26,496 nucleotides of DNA from JAAEQG01 sp023133475 (GCA_030631415.1 DAOVLE010000047.1:1-26496), one strand, 5' to 3'; counted from the stretch's first letter, positions 9,316 to 16,337 are shown. The notes: a model not told the origin generated them from the sequence alone. Program-made: numbers and translations.

Positions 9316-9527
9316 GGGGATTGTCCCCCAGTCCGTGTGGGTCCACGGGCTCGTTTTCGCCGGGACCCCCAGCTTTTTCACCGGCAAACGCAAATCCATG
9401 AGTTCTCTCAACGCTGTCAATGGATGCCTCCTTCCGGCAGGATTCCGTCTTCAATTTGCCACCCTATTCACCAGAGTTCAACGCGACACTGACTCGCGTA
9501 TTCCGAAGTATGCGTCCGGGGCGCATC
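9279..9527. other. Gene-free spacer with short hairpins
   Basis: No convincing gene on either strand. Two potential hairpins are visible: GGGGATTGTCCCC (about 9317-9329) and GGGTCC pairing with GGGACCC (about 9349 and 9361). It may contain decayed coding sequence that I cannot identify. Confidence 0.4.
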
Positions 9528-10118
9528 CTACTCGCTCTTACGTGCAGGCTCTCGATCCTGGTTACTGCCGGCGTCGGAGGCGTGGCGGCATAGTGTTTCG
9601 TGCAGTGTCACCATTTCATCTTGTAGACCGGCGAACTGATCGACAACCTCGTCGGCGGTTATCTCTTTGATGAATCCGGCTTTACCAGCCAGGATTATTT
9701 GCGTTTGATTGATTTCCGCGGTTGTATCCACGGAGATGCCACCGTTGTGGCTTGGGGGCAATTGGGGCAATTCCGCGCAAAGCTCGGCAATGCGGTCACA
9801 GGCAGCGTGCACTTCCCGAACCTCGCCGGAAGCAATGGATTCCCTGAGGATGACCAACTGGTATCCGAGTCGACCAAGAGCATCGATGTAAGTCTCCGGC
9901 ATCTTGCCGTCATCGCGAGTGCAGAGGGTCGGGCGTTTGTATGTCTCCTTTGGGGGTGCCGCGTCAGCCGGCTTCGCGGGCGAGTGTGCATCTTTGGCGG
10001 AGGCGGTTTGGTCTTCCGTTGTCTGGGTGGGCAGTTCCTTCTTACACCCTGCCGACGTAGTGCCCAGAGTGATAATCAAACAGGCCATAATGAGTAAGTG
10101 CACAATTCGAGCGTTCAT
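9528..10118 (-). CDS. Hypothetical lipoprotein
   Basis: A 196-aa protein with a signal peptide and lipobox TSAGC (C25) after a hydrophobic stretch (LLIMACLIITLGTT), so it is probably lipid-anchored. A Thr/Ala/Pro/Lys-rich linker (about 30-60) leads to a helical domain with regular charged and hydrophobic spacing (YIDALGRLGYQLVILRESIA and later helices). I do not recognise the family. The start was set at ATG 10118 because AGGAG lies about eight bases upstream and the signal peptide begins there; the frame stays open upstream but that extension has no signal character. It appears monocistronic. Confidence 0.75.
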   Translation of the reverse strand: MNARIVHLLIMACLIITLGTTSAGCKKELPTQTTEDQTASAKDAHSPAKPADAAPPKETYKRPTLCTRDDGKMPETYIDALGRLGYQLVILRESIASGEVREVHAACDRIAELCAELPQLPPSHNGGISVDTTAEINQTQIILAGKAGFIKEITADEVVDQFAGLQDEMVTLHETLCRHASDAGSNQDREPARKSE

Positions 10119-10246
10119 GTCTGAACTCCTGGAAAACTTACACCATCGCCCGGCACGGGCAAATCCGCCCACACGGCAGGCATGAAGAATCATACTGCTG
10201 GTTATTAGACGTATGCCGGGGATGAGTCAAGCCGGTTGCCGCAACT

Positions 10247-10267
10247 GTAGGGCGGGTTTTACCCGCC
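10247..10267. repeat. REP-like palindrome, half copy
   Basis: TGTAGGGCGGGTTTACCCGCC: one hairpin half of the dispersed palindrome family. It lies in the 350-base spacer 10119-10469, which has no supportable gene. Confidence 0.8.
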
Positions 10268-10375
10268 TTCTTGATTGGTGCGGTCGTCACGGTGCTGATC
10301 GCCCTGCGCAATGCCGCCGCGATAGGAAGCATCACAGAGCCTTTCGGCCATGCAGGTCCGTGATTGAGTAGCAGG

Positions 10376-10465
10376 TAGGGTGGGTGGAGCACGCCGTAGG
10401 CGGGCGCAACCCACCACGCCGGTTGGTGGGTTCCACCTCGCTCCGCGAGGTTCCACCCACCCTAC
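10376..10465. repeat. REP-like palindrome, GGTGGGTT variant
   Basis: TAGGGTGGGT at the left end pairs with ACCCACCCTA at the right end, with inner arms AACCCACCA and TTGGTGGGTT and an inner CCTCGCTCCGCGAGG hairpin. The right end sits immediately downstream of the stop codon of the convergently read gene at 10470. Confidence 0.8.
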
Positions 10466-10469
10466 AGAC

Positions 10470-11336
10470 TCAAAATGAGAGCACGAAAACAACTACAGCC
10501 GCAAACAATATCGCCAAAGCAGCCCACCCGATAATCCGTCGCAGCCGGACATTTACGGGGCGAAATGGGGTATCGATAATCTCCAAAGTGGTGCAGATTG
10601 CCTCGGTGACTGGTGTAAGAGCGGTTGGTGGGGTGGGAGCGACAGAAACGTCCACCTTCCGCTGTTCTTTCTCAGGCTCCAAATCCGGGGTGGAGGATTC
10701 GTCGAGGCTGGGGAGGTTGCCGGTGTCGGACAGATCGCCGACGTCGGACAGATCACCGACGTCGTAACCGGAGGCTCCGAAGTCATCCGCGGCTGGTGGC
10801 GGGGAGTCCTCTTTTTCCGCCTGCTTTTCCTCTACCGCCTGCTTCGACTTTGGCTTGCCGAGTTTGATAACCTTCCCGCTGGATTTACTGGTATCGGGGG
10901 AGGCGGGAGCATCGTGGGAGGCGGATTCGCTTGGCGGTTGCCGCGGTTCATCCGGGCTGGGTGGCTGCTCCTCCGGTTCCGCGGGATCCGGCGAGAGGTC
11001 TCCGAGGGCGGTGGCGGCCGCCATGTAGTTCATCTTCTCACCCGGCAGTTCCTCTTGCTCCGGAATTTCACCCAACTCTGCTTGCGTGTCGGCAAGATGC
11101 TGCTCGACTTGCTCGATTTGGGTGTTTATCTCGTCGCCCTCGGTGGATTGGCTGCCGGGGGGCGCCGCACCCTCTGCGGGTAAACCTGCACGGTTTGACG
11201 AGGTGCCAACTTCTTCCCCGAGATGATCCGCCAAGTCGGACACCTTGGACAAAACCGCTTCAATGCCCTCCGAAGGCATCGCGTCGGGAGCAGACTCGTT
11301 TGACGGTTTGTCGGAAGGGTTATCAGTCATCACCAT
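10470..11336 (-). CDS. Disordered acidic tail-anchored membrane protein
   Basis: A 288-aa protein. Residues 1 to about 255 are low-complexity and charged (Pro, Glu, Asp, Ser, Lys), with a short internal repeat, VGDLSDVGDLSDTGNL. The C-terminus has one membrane segment (IIGWAALAILFAAVVVFVLS) ending two residues before the stop, giving a tail-anchored layout with the bulk probably cytoplasmic. ATG 11336 and ATG 11330 are both possible starts; neither has a clear Shine-Dalgarno. I recognise no family. The upstream gap (11337-11529) holds an inverted pair of GGAGAAT heptamer arrays and the RsmE gene start, read divergently. Confidence 0.65.
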   Translation of the reverse strand: MVMTDNPSDKPSNESAPDAMPSEGIEAVLSKVSDLADHLGEEVGTSSNRAGLPAEGAAPPGSQSTEGDEINTQIEQVEQHLADTQAELGEIPEQEELPGEKMNYMAAATALGDLSPDPAEPEEQPPSPDEPRQPPSESASHDAPASPDTSKSSGKVIKLGKPKSKQAVEEKQAEKEDSPPPAADDFGASGYDVGDLSDVGDLSDTGNLPSLDESSTPDLEPEKEQRKVDVSVAPTPPTALTPVTEAICTTLEIIDTPFRPVNVRLRRIIGWAALAILFAAVVVFVLSF

Positions 11337-11348
11337 AGCGGGGGAAAT

Positions 11349-11369
11349 GGAGAATGGAGAATGGAGAAT
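11349..11369. repeat. GGAGAAT heptamer array (x3)
   Basis: Three perfect tandem GGAGAAT units. The reverse-complement array lies about 70 bases away (11418-11453), so the two could form a long hairpin between the divergent genes. Confidence 0.85.
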
Positions 11370-11417
11370 GCTGACTTGGCAACATTTTCGCTTTTTCGTT
11401 CCTCATCCCCACATTTT

Positions 11418-11453
11418 CCATTTTCTCCATTCTCAATTCTCCATTCTCCATTT
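11418..11453. repeat. Inverted GGAGAAT heptamer array
   Basis: A degenerate array of ATTCTCC/ATTTTCC units, complementary to 11349-11369. Confidence 0.75.
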
Positions 11454-11529
11454 CTTCTTCCCCTACCAGGGTTTTCGGAAGAAACGTCCCTGGTGTGCAG
11501 GTTGTTGAACCGCAGTGGAGAGCGATAAT

Positions 11530-12318
11530 GTGCTGGTGATCGTGCACCGTTGTTTTTGTGAACAGATTCGTTCAGGCAGATGCGACCTCTCCCCGGAAGA
11601 ATCGCACCATATCGCCTCGGTTCTGCGTATGCGGGTCGGCGAAACGCTCGAACTTTTCGATGGCCAAGGCACGGTGGCGGAGGCTACGATCAGCAGGGTG
11701 GCTCGGAAGTCCGTTTGCGTCGAGGTGGCTGCCCCAAGGGTTCGCATCTCCCAACCTTATCCAATCCTGGACCTGTACGTTGCAGTGCCCAAGGGCGACC
11801 GTCGGCACATGCTGGTCGAGAAATGCACCGAACTGGGGGTTAACACCATCCAGCCGCTAATCACCGAGCGAAGCGTGGTCAAACCCGACGCGACCGCCGT
11901 TTCACGCTGGCATCGCTATGCCGTCGAGGCGTGCAAACAATCACGTCAAGCGTGGCTTCCGCAAATATCGCCGCCGGTGGCGTTTTATCGGTCCATCGAG
12001 GCACGCCACCCCACGGCATTGAATCTGATAGCTTCCCCCCACCCGGACGCCAGACCGCTGGCGGATGCCCTACGCGATAGCCGGCCGTTGACACACCTGG
12101 CGGTCTGGGTCGGCCCGGAAGGGGGATTCACCGTGGAAGAATTCCAAACCGCCTGCGCCGCAGGTCTTCTGCCGGTATCTCTCGGTGTGGCGGTGCTCCG
12201 CATCGAAACCGCCGCCATAGCGCGCGCCGCCGCTGTGCGATTGGGGGAAGGAAAGGGGAATGGGGGAAATGGAAAATTGAAAATGGAAAATGAGGGGATG
12301 GGAAACGTGATGAATTGA
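11530..12318 (+). CDS. rsmE: 16S rRNA (uracil-1498-N3)-methyltransferase RsmE
   Basis: RsmE methylates U1498 of 16S rRNA with SAM, in the cytoplasm. The SPOUT-class landmarks are visible: VAVPKGDRRHMLVEKCTELG, the VGPEGGFT..E loop, and SLGVAVLRIETAAIARAAAV near the C-terminus, which forms the knotted SAM site. The N-terminal HHIASVLRMRVGE stretch matches the PUA-like domain. Start: GTG 11530 is preferred because GGAG lies nine bases upstream and the protein then begins close to the usual M-x-R start; GTG 11515 and 11542 are alternatives. The final ~25 codons (from about 12241) are a Gly/Lys/Asn/Glu tail (GKGNGGNGKLKMENEGMGN) encoded by the GGAAAAT/GGAGAAT intergenic repeat, so the native C-terminus has been extended or replaced. 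Confidence 0.93.
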   Translation: MLVIVHRCFCEQIRSGRCDLSPEESHHIASVLRMRVGETLELFDGQGTVAEATISRVARKSVCVEVAAPRVRISQPYPILDLYVAVPKGDRRHMLVEKCTELGVNTIQPLITERSVVKPDATAVSRWHRYAVEACKQSRQAWLPQISPPVAFYRSIEARHPTALNLIASPHPDARPLADALRDSRPLTHLAVWVGPEGGFTVEEFQTACAAGLLPVSLGVAVLRIETAAIARAAAVRLGEGKGNGGNGKLKMENEGMGNVMN

Positions 12319-12342
12319 GAATGGAGAATGGAGAATTGAGAA
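12247..12342. repeat. GGAAAAT/GGAGAAT heptamer array overlapping the rsmE end
   Basis: A degenerate heptamer run (GGAAAAT, GGAGAAT) that spans the rsmE stop codon and continues into the spacer. Confidence 0.75.
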
Positions 12343-12367
12343 TGTGGGCGCTCGCAACGGCGCGGGG

Positions 12368-12399
12368 TATTTAGCGGCGACAAGCCCGTAGCGTTTAGC
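12368..12399. repeat. GTTTAGCGGCGACAAG repeat
   Basis: TTAGCGGCGACAAGCCCGTA followed by GCGTTTAGC. The same unit occurs in tandem at 22126-22186, and a related inverted copy lies at 13506-13538. Confidence 0.8.
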
Positions 12400-12459
12400 C
12401 TGGATATTCACACCGCAGAGAGCGCGGAGTTGAGCAGAATAAGAAGTTGCGAGCAGGTT

Positions 12460-12516
12460 GTAGGGCGGGTTCCACCCGCCTTCTTGCCATGGCGTGGCGG
12501 GTGGAACCCGCCCTAC
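12460..12516. repeat. REP-like double palindrome
   Basis: GTAGGGCGGGTTCCACCCGCC and GGCGGGTGGAACCCGCCCTA face each other around a 15-base centre; each half is itself a hairpin. The spacer 12319-12638 holds only repeats. Confidence 0.9.
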
Positions 12517-12638
12517 GTCCGCACCTCTGCTGTTTTTCAGCCCCGAAGGGGCGCAGGTTCTTAGCCACGGGCGTCAGAATATAGCTGAATATTCACCAGC
12601 AACCCACAGGTTCCGTGGACGAGGCATATTACGAAAAC

Positions 12639-12725
12639 CGGAGAGGGAGGGATTCGAACCCCCGCTACGGTTACCCGTAGACCGCATTTCGAATGCGGCT
12701 CCTTCAGCCACTCGGACACCTCTCC
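12639..12725 (-). tRNA. tRNA-Ser (anticodon CGA)
   Basis: On the reverse strand the 7-bp acceptor GGAGAGG/CCTCTCC encloses a D-arm, the anticodon arm CCGCA-TTCGAAA-TGCGG with anticodon CGA, a long class II variable arm (CTACGGGTAACCGTAG) and the T-arm GGGGGTTCGAATCCCTCC. The discriminator base is G, as expected for serine. CCA is not encoded. The length is 87 nt. Confidence 0.96.
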
Positions 12726-12803
12726 TGGTGAATGCGGCCCAACCCGCATTCCTCACACCGTCGCCGTCATGCCGTTTCCCACCACGGCACATCGAGCATC
12801 ACT

Positions 12804-12831
12804 ATTATCTGAACAATCCCCAAAATAGCAA
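12804..12831 (-). promoter_or_regulatory. Candidate promoter for tRNA-Ser
   Basis: On the reverse strand, TTGCTA (12826-12831) and GATAAT (12804-12809) are separated by 16 bases. A start near 12797 would give a leader of about 70 nt before the tRNA. Confidence 0.4.
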
Positions 12832-12869
12832 GCGTGGACCCTGGCACCCATCAGCCTGGTGCCACAAAA

Positions 12870-12920
12870 GGCGGATGAAACCCGCCCTACCCTGCTATCA
12901 CCGAAGCTGTAGGGTGGGTT
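12870..12920. repeat. REP-like palindrome, degenerate copy
   Basis: GGCGGATGAAACCCGCCCTAC followed after 18 bases by GTAGGGTGGGTTCGG, ending just downstream of the 29-codon micro-ORF. A second hairpin (TGGCACC/GGTGCCA) lies immediately upstream, near 12842-12864. Confidence 0.7.
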
Positions 12921-12924
12921 CGGC

Positions 12925-13014
12925 TTAGAAATACACCGCCGACTGGATCAACGAGATGAGCCCGATCAGGTATACGAAAACCAGCGCAAAGCCCGCAGCG
13001 AAAACTGCTTCCAT
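12925..13014 (-). CDS. Micro-ORF: 29-aa single-span membrane peptide
   Basis: Reverse-strand ATG 13014 to TAA 12925 encodes 29 residues, MEAVFAAGFALVFVYLIGL then ISLIQSAVYF, almost entirely hydrophobic with no interior charge. This is one predicted membrane helix. A strong Shine-Dalgarno AAGGAG lies seven bases before the ATG. It starts 28 bases after the stop of another micro-ORF of the same type (13043-13126), suggesting co-transcription. I recognise no family. Size and composition resemble small accessory subunits of membrane complexes or type I toxins, but nothing in the sequence chooses between these. Confidence 0.6.
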   Translation of the reverse strand: MEAVFAAGFALVFVYLIGLISLIQSAVYF

Positions 13015-13042
13015 TGGACGACTCCTTATAAATGCCAATCGG

Positions 13043-13126
13043 CTAACCCGTGGCGAAGAGCAATGCTGAGAAAATGCTTGCAAACGCACCAAGAAAAACA
13101 GTGACGAAGGCTATAATCGTAAGCAT
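13043..13126 (-). CDS. Micro-ORF: 27-aa single-span membrane peptide
   Basis: Reverse-strand ATG 13126 to TAG 13043 encodes 27 residues, MLTIIAFVTVFLGAFASIFS then ALLFATG, one hydrophobic helix without charges. The Shine-Dalgarno AAGGA lies eight bases upstream of this ATG. The frame is open further upstream into the 5S gene, but that part is incompatible with the RNA gene and has no ribosome-binding site. It sits 37 bases after the 5S terminator hairpin. A weak promoter (TTGAAT, 17 bases, TATTTT) overlaps that terminator and could drive both micro-ORFs. Function unknown. Confidence 0.6.
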   Translation of the reverse strand: MLTIIAFVTVFLGAFASIFSALLFATG

Positions 13127-13159
13127 GCACCACATCCTTTCGGCAAAACTCGGCGCATG

Positions 13160-13181
13160 AAAATACCCGCCGAAGCGGGTA
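13160..13181 (-). terminator. Intrinsic terminator of 5S rRNA
   Basis: On the reverse strand, stem TACCCGC-TTCG-GCGGGTA (13164-13181) is followed by TTTT. It lies 12 bases after the predicted 3' end of the 5S RNA. The TTCG tetraloop adds stability. Confidence 0.85.
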
Positions 13182-13193
13182 AATTCAAAAAAA

Positions 13194-13300
13194 TACGGCA
13201 ACCACCTACTCTCGCCCATAAAGACTACCATCGGCCGTACAGGCTTAACTACCGTGTTCGGAATGGGAACGGGTGTTTCCCTGTACGAAAAGCCACCGCG
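13194..13300 (-). rRNA. rrf: 5S ribosomal RNA (solitary)
   Basis: The reverse strand carries the conserved 5S core: AACACCCGTTCCCATTCCGA, ACACGG, GTTAAGCC, CGATGGTAGT and GGGCGAGAGTAGG. Helix I can form between GCGGTGGCT at the 5' end and GGTTGCCGTA at the 3' end, which sets the boundaries to within a few bases (about 107 nt). No 23S sequence lies upstream: the next gene, accA, is divergent and begins about 500 bases away. A dedicated promoter and terminator flank the gene, so it is its own transcription unit. Confidence 0.96.
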
Positions 13301-13306
13301 AACAGC

Positions 13307-13365
13307 ATCCTACCAAGTCGCACCGGTGTGTCAAGCCTCTGCGGAAAAAAAAATTATTTATTCCG
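13307..13365 (-). promoter_or_regulatory. 5S rRNA promoter with UP-like element
   Basis: On the reverse strand, consensus TTGACA (13329-13334), a 16-base spacer and TAGGAT (13307-13312) place transcription start seven bases downstream, at about 13300. That is the independently predicted 5' end of 5S. An A/T block (AATAAATAATTTTTTTTT, within 13341-13365) sits just upstream of -35, as in UP elements of rRNA promoters. Confidence 0.75.
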
Positions 13366-13505
13366 ACACCGCGACCTACCCACTACCCGCCGACTGCCCC
13401 TTCACTCCTTCTCCATTCCCAATCCGCATCGCCAATCTAACCCATCTATCGCCCATTGCGACAGGTTTTCAACTCCATTCTCCGTTCTCGATTCTACATT
13501 CCACA

Positions 13506-13538
13506 TTCTACACGCTCCCCTCCGGGGCGCCGCTAAAC
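13506..13538. repeat. Inverted GTTTAGCGGCG mosaic repeat
   Basis: The reverse complement reads GTTTAGCGGCGCCCCGGAGG followed by GGAGCGTGTAGAA, the same mosaic as 22174-22208. It is joined to degenerate GGAGAAT-type heptamers at 13480-13506. Confidence 0.75.
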
Positions 13539-13582
13539 ACTGCGATTGTCGCAACCTGTTGTTTGGCAGCGGATTACGTTTT

Positions 13583-13614
13583 TTGCGACACAATCGTGGT
13601 CATGCTGCTATAAT
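13583..13614 (+). promoter_or_regulatory. accA promoter
   Basis: A perfect TATAAT (13609-13614) is preceded by TTGCGA (13583-13588, spacing 20) or GCGACA (13585-13590, spacing 18). Start is expected at about 13621. It diverges from the 5S promoter. Confidence 0.65.
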
Positions 13615-13620
13615 GAAGGA

Positions 13621-13794
13621 TTAGGCTGACCGGGATGAGTGGTTGATCGCCTGCGATACCTCATCCGTTTGCCGTGGACCAGGCAGCGGCAGCCGCTTGC
13701 TGGTAGGGGTTGGAGGTGAGGACCGCCTCAAGACAAGGCAATAGCGCGGTCCGGCGTTCGTAGGGATTCCAGACCACTTACGGGATAACAGGAA
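13621..13794 (+). ncRNA. Structured ~175-nt leader of accA
   Basis: Three successive stable hairpins lie between the promoter and the accA ATG. They are 13633-13666 (GGATGAG/CTCATCC with inner ATCGC/GCGAT), 13678-13704 (ACCAG..AGCGG/CCGCT..CTGGT with loop CAG) and 13720-13752 (GGACCGC/GCGGTCC with inner GCC/GGC). No ORF is apparent. It matches none of the conserved cores I know for RNase P, SRP RNA, tmRNA, 6S RNA or common riboswitches. It could be a cis-regulatory leader or an independent small RNA. Confidence 0.45.
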
Positions 13795-14919
13795 ATGAGC
13801 AGCCAACCGGCAACAAACTCGAGCAGCAATGGTGTCGCCGCCGGGCACCTGGGCTTTGAAAAACCGCTGCTGAGAATCGAGAACGAAATCGTCACCCTGG
13901 AAAATGAACAGAGAACCACCGGTCGGGACATGTCCGTCGACATCAAGGCAATGCGCACGCGGTTGACCAAAATGACCAAGCGGCTCTATTCACATTTGAC
14001 GGCATGGGAAACGGTGCAGGTGGCGAGGCATCCGACGCGCCCGCTGGTCCCTGACTATATCAACTATTTCGTCCGGGATTTTTGCGAGTTGCATGGTGAC
14101 CGCTACTTCGGTGACGACCGGGCCATGCTGACCGGCTTCGGGCGGATCGGGCCTTACAAAGTGATGGTGATCGGGCACAACAAGGGCAAGGACACCAACG
14201 AGCGCATCACGTGCAATTTCGGCTGTGCCCACCCCGAGGGCTACCGCAAGTCGCTACGGATGATGAAACTGGCGGAGAAGTTCAATCTGCCGGTGGTGTG
14301 CCTGATTGATACCCAAGGTGCCTACCCGGGTATCGGTGCCGAGGAGCGGGGAATCTCGCGGGCCATCGCCGTCAATCTGATGGAAATGTCCCGCTTGCGC
14401 ACGCAGGTGGTGTGCGTGGTGATCGGTGAGGGCGGTAGCGGCGGCGCTTTGGGGATCGGTGTGGGCGATCGGGTGGCGATGTTCGAGCATTCGTTCTACT
14501 CGGTGATTTCACCGGAAGGTTGTGCAGCCATTCTGTGGCGCACGAGCGATGAACGCGAGCGAGCCGCCGAGTCGCTCAAACTCACCGCCAAGGAACTAAA
14601 GAAGCTTGACATTATCGACCAGTATCTCCCCGAGCCGCTGGGCGGGGCCCACCGCGACCCCAAGGCGGCAGCCCGGACCCTGGAAACCTACCTGGTGGAC
14701 TCGCTCCGCGAACTGCGGCGGTTCAAGATCGACACCGTGCTGCGTAAACGCTACGAGCGAATCCGCAATCTGGGGCAGTTTTTCGAGTCGGCCGACGCCA
14801 AGACCAGGGCAAAGGCAAAGGCGAAGGCGAAGGCCGGGGGCGGGGATGGTTCGGCTTTGGCCCGCGGGCGCCGCACGCAGCCGAGGCTGGGGCGAAGCCC
14901 GACGACCCTGGCACAGTAG
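13795..14919 (+). CDS. accA: Acetyl-CoA carboxylase carboxyltransferase subunit alpha
   Basis: AccA pairs with AccD to transfer the carboxyl group from carboxybiotin to acetyl-CoA, the first step of fatty-acid synthesis. Family features in order are GFEKPLLRIENEIVTLE near the N-terminus, FCELHGDRYFGDDRAMLTGF, GHNKGKDTNERITCNFGCAH, PEGYRKSLRMMKLAEKF, LIDTQGAYPGIGAEERG, GEGGSGGALGIGVGD and YSVISPEGCAAILWR. The order is complete. At 374 aa it exceeds the usual ~320. The last ~40 residues are an Ala/Lys/Gly/Arg-rich tail starting with AKAKAKAKAGGG from a hexanucleotide run (about 14806-14833). The ATG at 13795 follows AACAGGAA. The zinc-bearing AccD subunit is not in the window. Confidence 0.96.
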   Translation: MSSQPATNSSSNGVAAGHLGFEKPLLRIENEIVTLENEQRTTGRDMSVDIKAMRTRLTKMTKRLYSHLTAWETVQVARHPTRPLVPDYINYFVRDFCELHGDRYFGDDRAMLTGFGRIGPYKVMVIGHNKGKDTNERITCNFGCAHPEGYRKSLRMMKLAEKFNLPVVCLIDTQGAYPGIGAEERGISRAIAVNLMEMSRLRTQVVCVVIGEGGSGGALGIGVGDRVAMFEHSFYSVISPEGCAAILWRTSDERERAAESLKLTAKELKKLDIIDQYLPEPLGGAHRDPKAAARTLETYLVDSLRELRRFKIDTVLRKRYERIRNLGQFFESADAKTRAKAKAKAKAGGGDGSALARGRRTQPRLGRSPTTLAQ

Positions 14920-14982
14920 TGTCTTGCACTTGATTAGTGGGCATGGGTGAGAGAGTTGCTTTGGCAAAGGATAGGAACACCC

Positions 14983-15747
14983 ATGTGCATGAAGTGCCCT
15001 GTCGCAGTGCTGCCGACCCTGCCGACTGCCGCAGTGGCATGTGCCCAAGCCGCCGGTGTCAAGTCGCCGGCTTGTCGCGAGGTGATCGGGGTCTCGGTGG
15101 AGGCCCGGGCGCTGGAAGCCTTCACCTTTGGGGATATGGGTGAAGCGGCACTGATCTTAGGCGGTGTGCACGGCGACGAGCCAAAAGGCGTCTACCTGGC
15201 CCACCGTTTTATCGACCTGCTCTTTGGCCAACCGGGGTTTGCCCGCGGACGGCGGGTCACCATTGTTCCGGTGGTGAACCCCGACGGTTATGCGCGTCGT
15301 CGTCGCCGCAATGCCAACAAGGTCGATCTGAACCGCAACTGCCCCACGAGCAACTGGGCCTCATCGAAACCGCGGTCCCGCTATTACAGTGGTTCGGCAC
15401 CGGCCGGCGAGCCCGAGACCCGCGCGGTGATCGAGTTGATCCGGCGTTTGCAACCACGGCACATCGTGAGCATCCACTCCATCGGCGAGCACAGGTTTTG
15501 CAACAACTATGACGGCCCCGCACGGGAACTGGCGGAAGCGATGAGCGCCGGCAACGGATACCCTGTCATCGCATCGATGGGCTATTGCACCCCGGGCAGC
15601 TTGGGCACATGGGCCGGTGTCGAGCGGGGTATCCCCACCATCACCCTGGAACTACCCGCGCACCATTCGCGCGAGCGATGCTGGCGAGATAACCGCCAGG
15701 CTTTATTGACTGTCGCAACGGTAAACGAACAAGGAGGAGAAATATGA
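14983..15747 (+). CDS. M14-type zinc carboxypeptidase, MpaA-like
   Basis: A 254-aa protein with the M14 zinc site: H63 and E66 in GGVHGDEPKG, and H165 in IVSIHSIGEH. Substrate-site residues lie in NPDGYARRRRRNANKVDLNR, and the catalytic glutamate is probably E223 in ITLELPAHH. The closest match in layout and length is murein peptide amidase MpaA, which cuts the gamma-D-Glu-meso-DAP bond of muropeptides in the cytoplasm; substrate is inferred. ATG 14983 was chosen for the AGGA six bases upstream; a GTG at 14947 is also in frame but has no better signal. The stop overlaps the next gene by four bases (ATGA). Confidence 0.85.
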   Translation: MCMKCPVAVLPTLPTAAVACAQAAGVKSPACREVIGVSVEARALEAFTFGDMGEAALILGGVHGDEPKGVYLAHRFIDLLFGQPGFARGRRVTIVPVVNPDGYARRRRRNANKVDLNRNCPTSNWASSKPRSRYYSGSAPAGEPETRAVIELIRRLQPRHIVSIHSIGEHRFCNNYDGPARELAEAMSAGNGYPVIASMGYCTPGSLGTWAGVERGIPTITLELPAHHSRERCWRDNRQALLTVATVNEQGGEI

Positions 15748-16337
15748 GGTATTTGTTGGCAACGGCAGTACTGGCAACATTGGCCACCACTACGTATGGG
15801 GCGGCTTACAGGATGAACTTCACCGACAACCTCGGCGTCATGAACTTCGGGCAAACGATGGAACTGTATACGTCCAATCACGCCTACATTCAGGTCTGGC
15901 TCGAGTTGGAGGCGGGTGAAGCTGCGGCTGAGGCTTTCTACAAGCTGCTTGGCACCGACCCCACTCCAACCAACCAGAACTTTGTCTGGACGGAGATGAT
16001 TCCCGGCCCGGACCTCTGGGAACTGAACATCCCGGATTACTCCAATGGAATCGAGAACTGGGCTTCCTACGCATGGGCTTATGATGGCAACGCACCGTTT
16101 GAAGGACCCGGATCATTCCTGCTGACAACTCTGGCGGTTCATTGCCTCGGGGACCCGAGCGAAACCGACATTGCCGTTGGCATGTCGTTTCCTGGGGATT
16201 ACCGCATTTCGCCCGATTTCGAGCTGCTGATTGAGCCGGACATCTCCGATGCTTGGGTGCACATCTCATATCTCCCCGAACCGGCATCCCTGATGCTGCT
16301 GGTCGCCGGAGGCTTGGTGCTTTTGCGCCGCCGGTAG
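15744..16337 (+). CDS. PEP-CTERM sorted exported protein
   Basis: A 197-aa protein with a signal peptide (MRYLLATAVLATLATTTYGA) and a canonical PEP-CTERM tail: PEPASLMLLVAGGLVLLRRR, that is PEP, a membrane helix and an Arg cluster. This implies processing by an exosortase, which is not in this window. The mature part is acidic and aromatic-rich and I recognise no domain. It has a very strong Shine-Dalgarno (AAGGAGG, six bases before ATG) inside the 3' end of the peptidase gene and overlaps it by four bases, so the two are co-translated. The partner gene's role gives no clear clue to its function. Confidence 0.88.
   Translation: MRYLLATAVLATLATTTYGAAYRMNFTDNLGVMNFGQTMELYTSNHAYIQVWLELEAGEAAAEAFYKLLGTDPTPTNQNFVWTEMIPGPDLWELNIPDYSNGIENWASYAWAYDGNAPFEGPGSFLLTTLAVHCLGDPSETDIAVGMSFPGDYRISPDFELLIEPDISDAWVHISYLPEPASLMLLVAGGLVLLRRR

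Noticed and set aside
10268..10362. Short forward hydrophobic frame (FLIGAVVTVLIAL...)
   Set aside because: No start codon with a ribosome site and it begins inside a REP-like hairpin; it could be a decayed gene end but this cannot be supported.
13127..13231. N-terminal extension of the 27-codon micro-ORF into the 5S gene
   Set aside because: It would translate the terminator and rRNA 3' end; the good Shine-Dalgarno supports ATG 13126 instead.
13157..13624. Forward frames across the 5S region
   Set aside because: They cross the 5S rRNA gene, its promoter and a repeat mosaic, and have no ribosome site.
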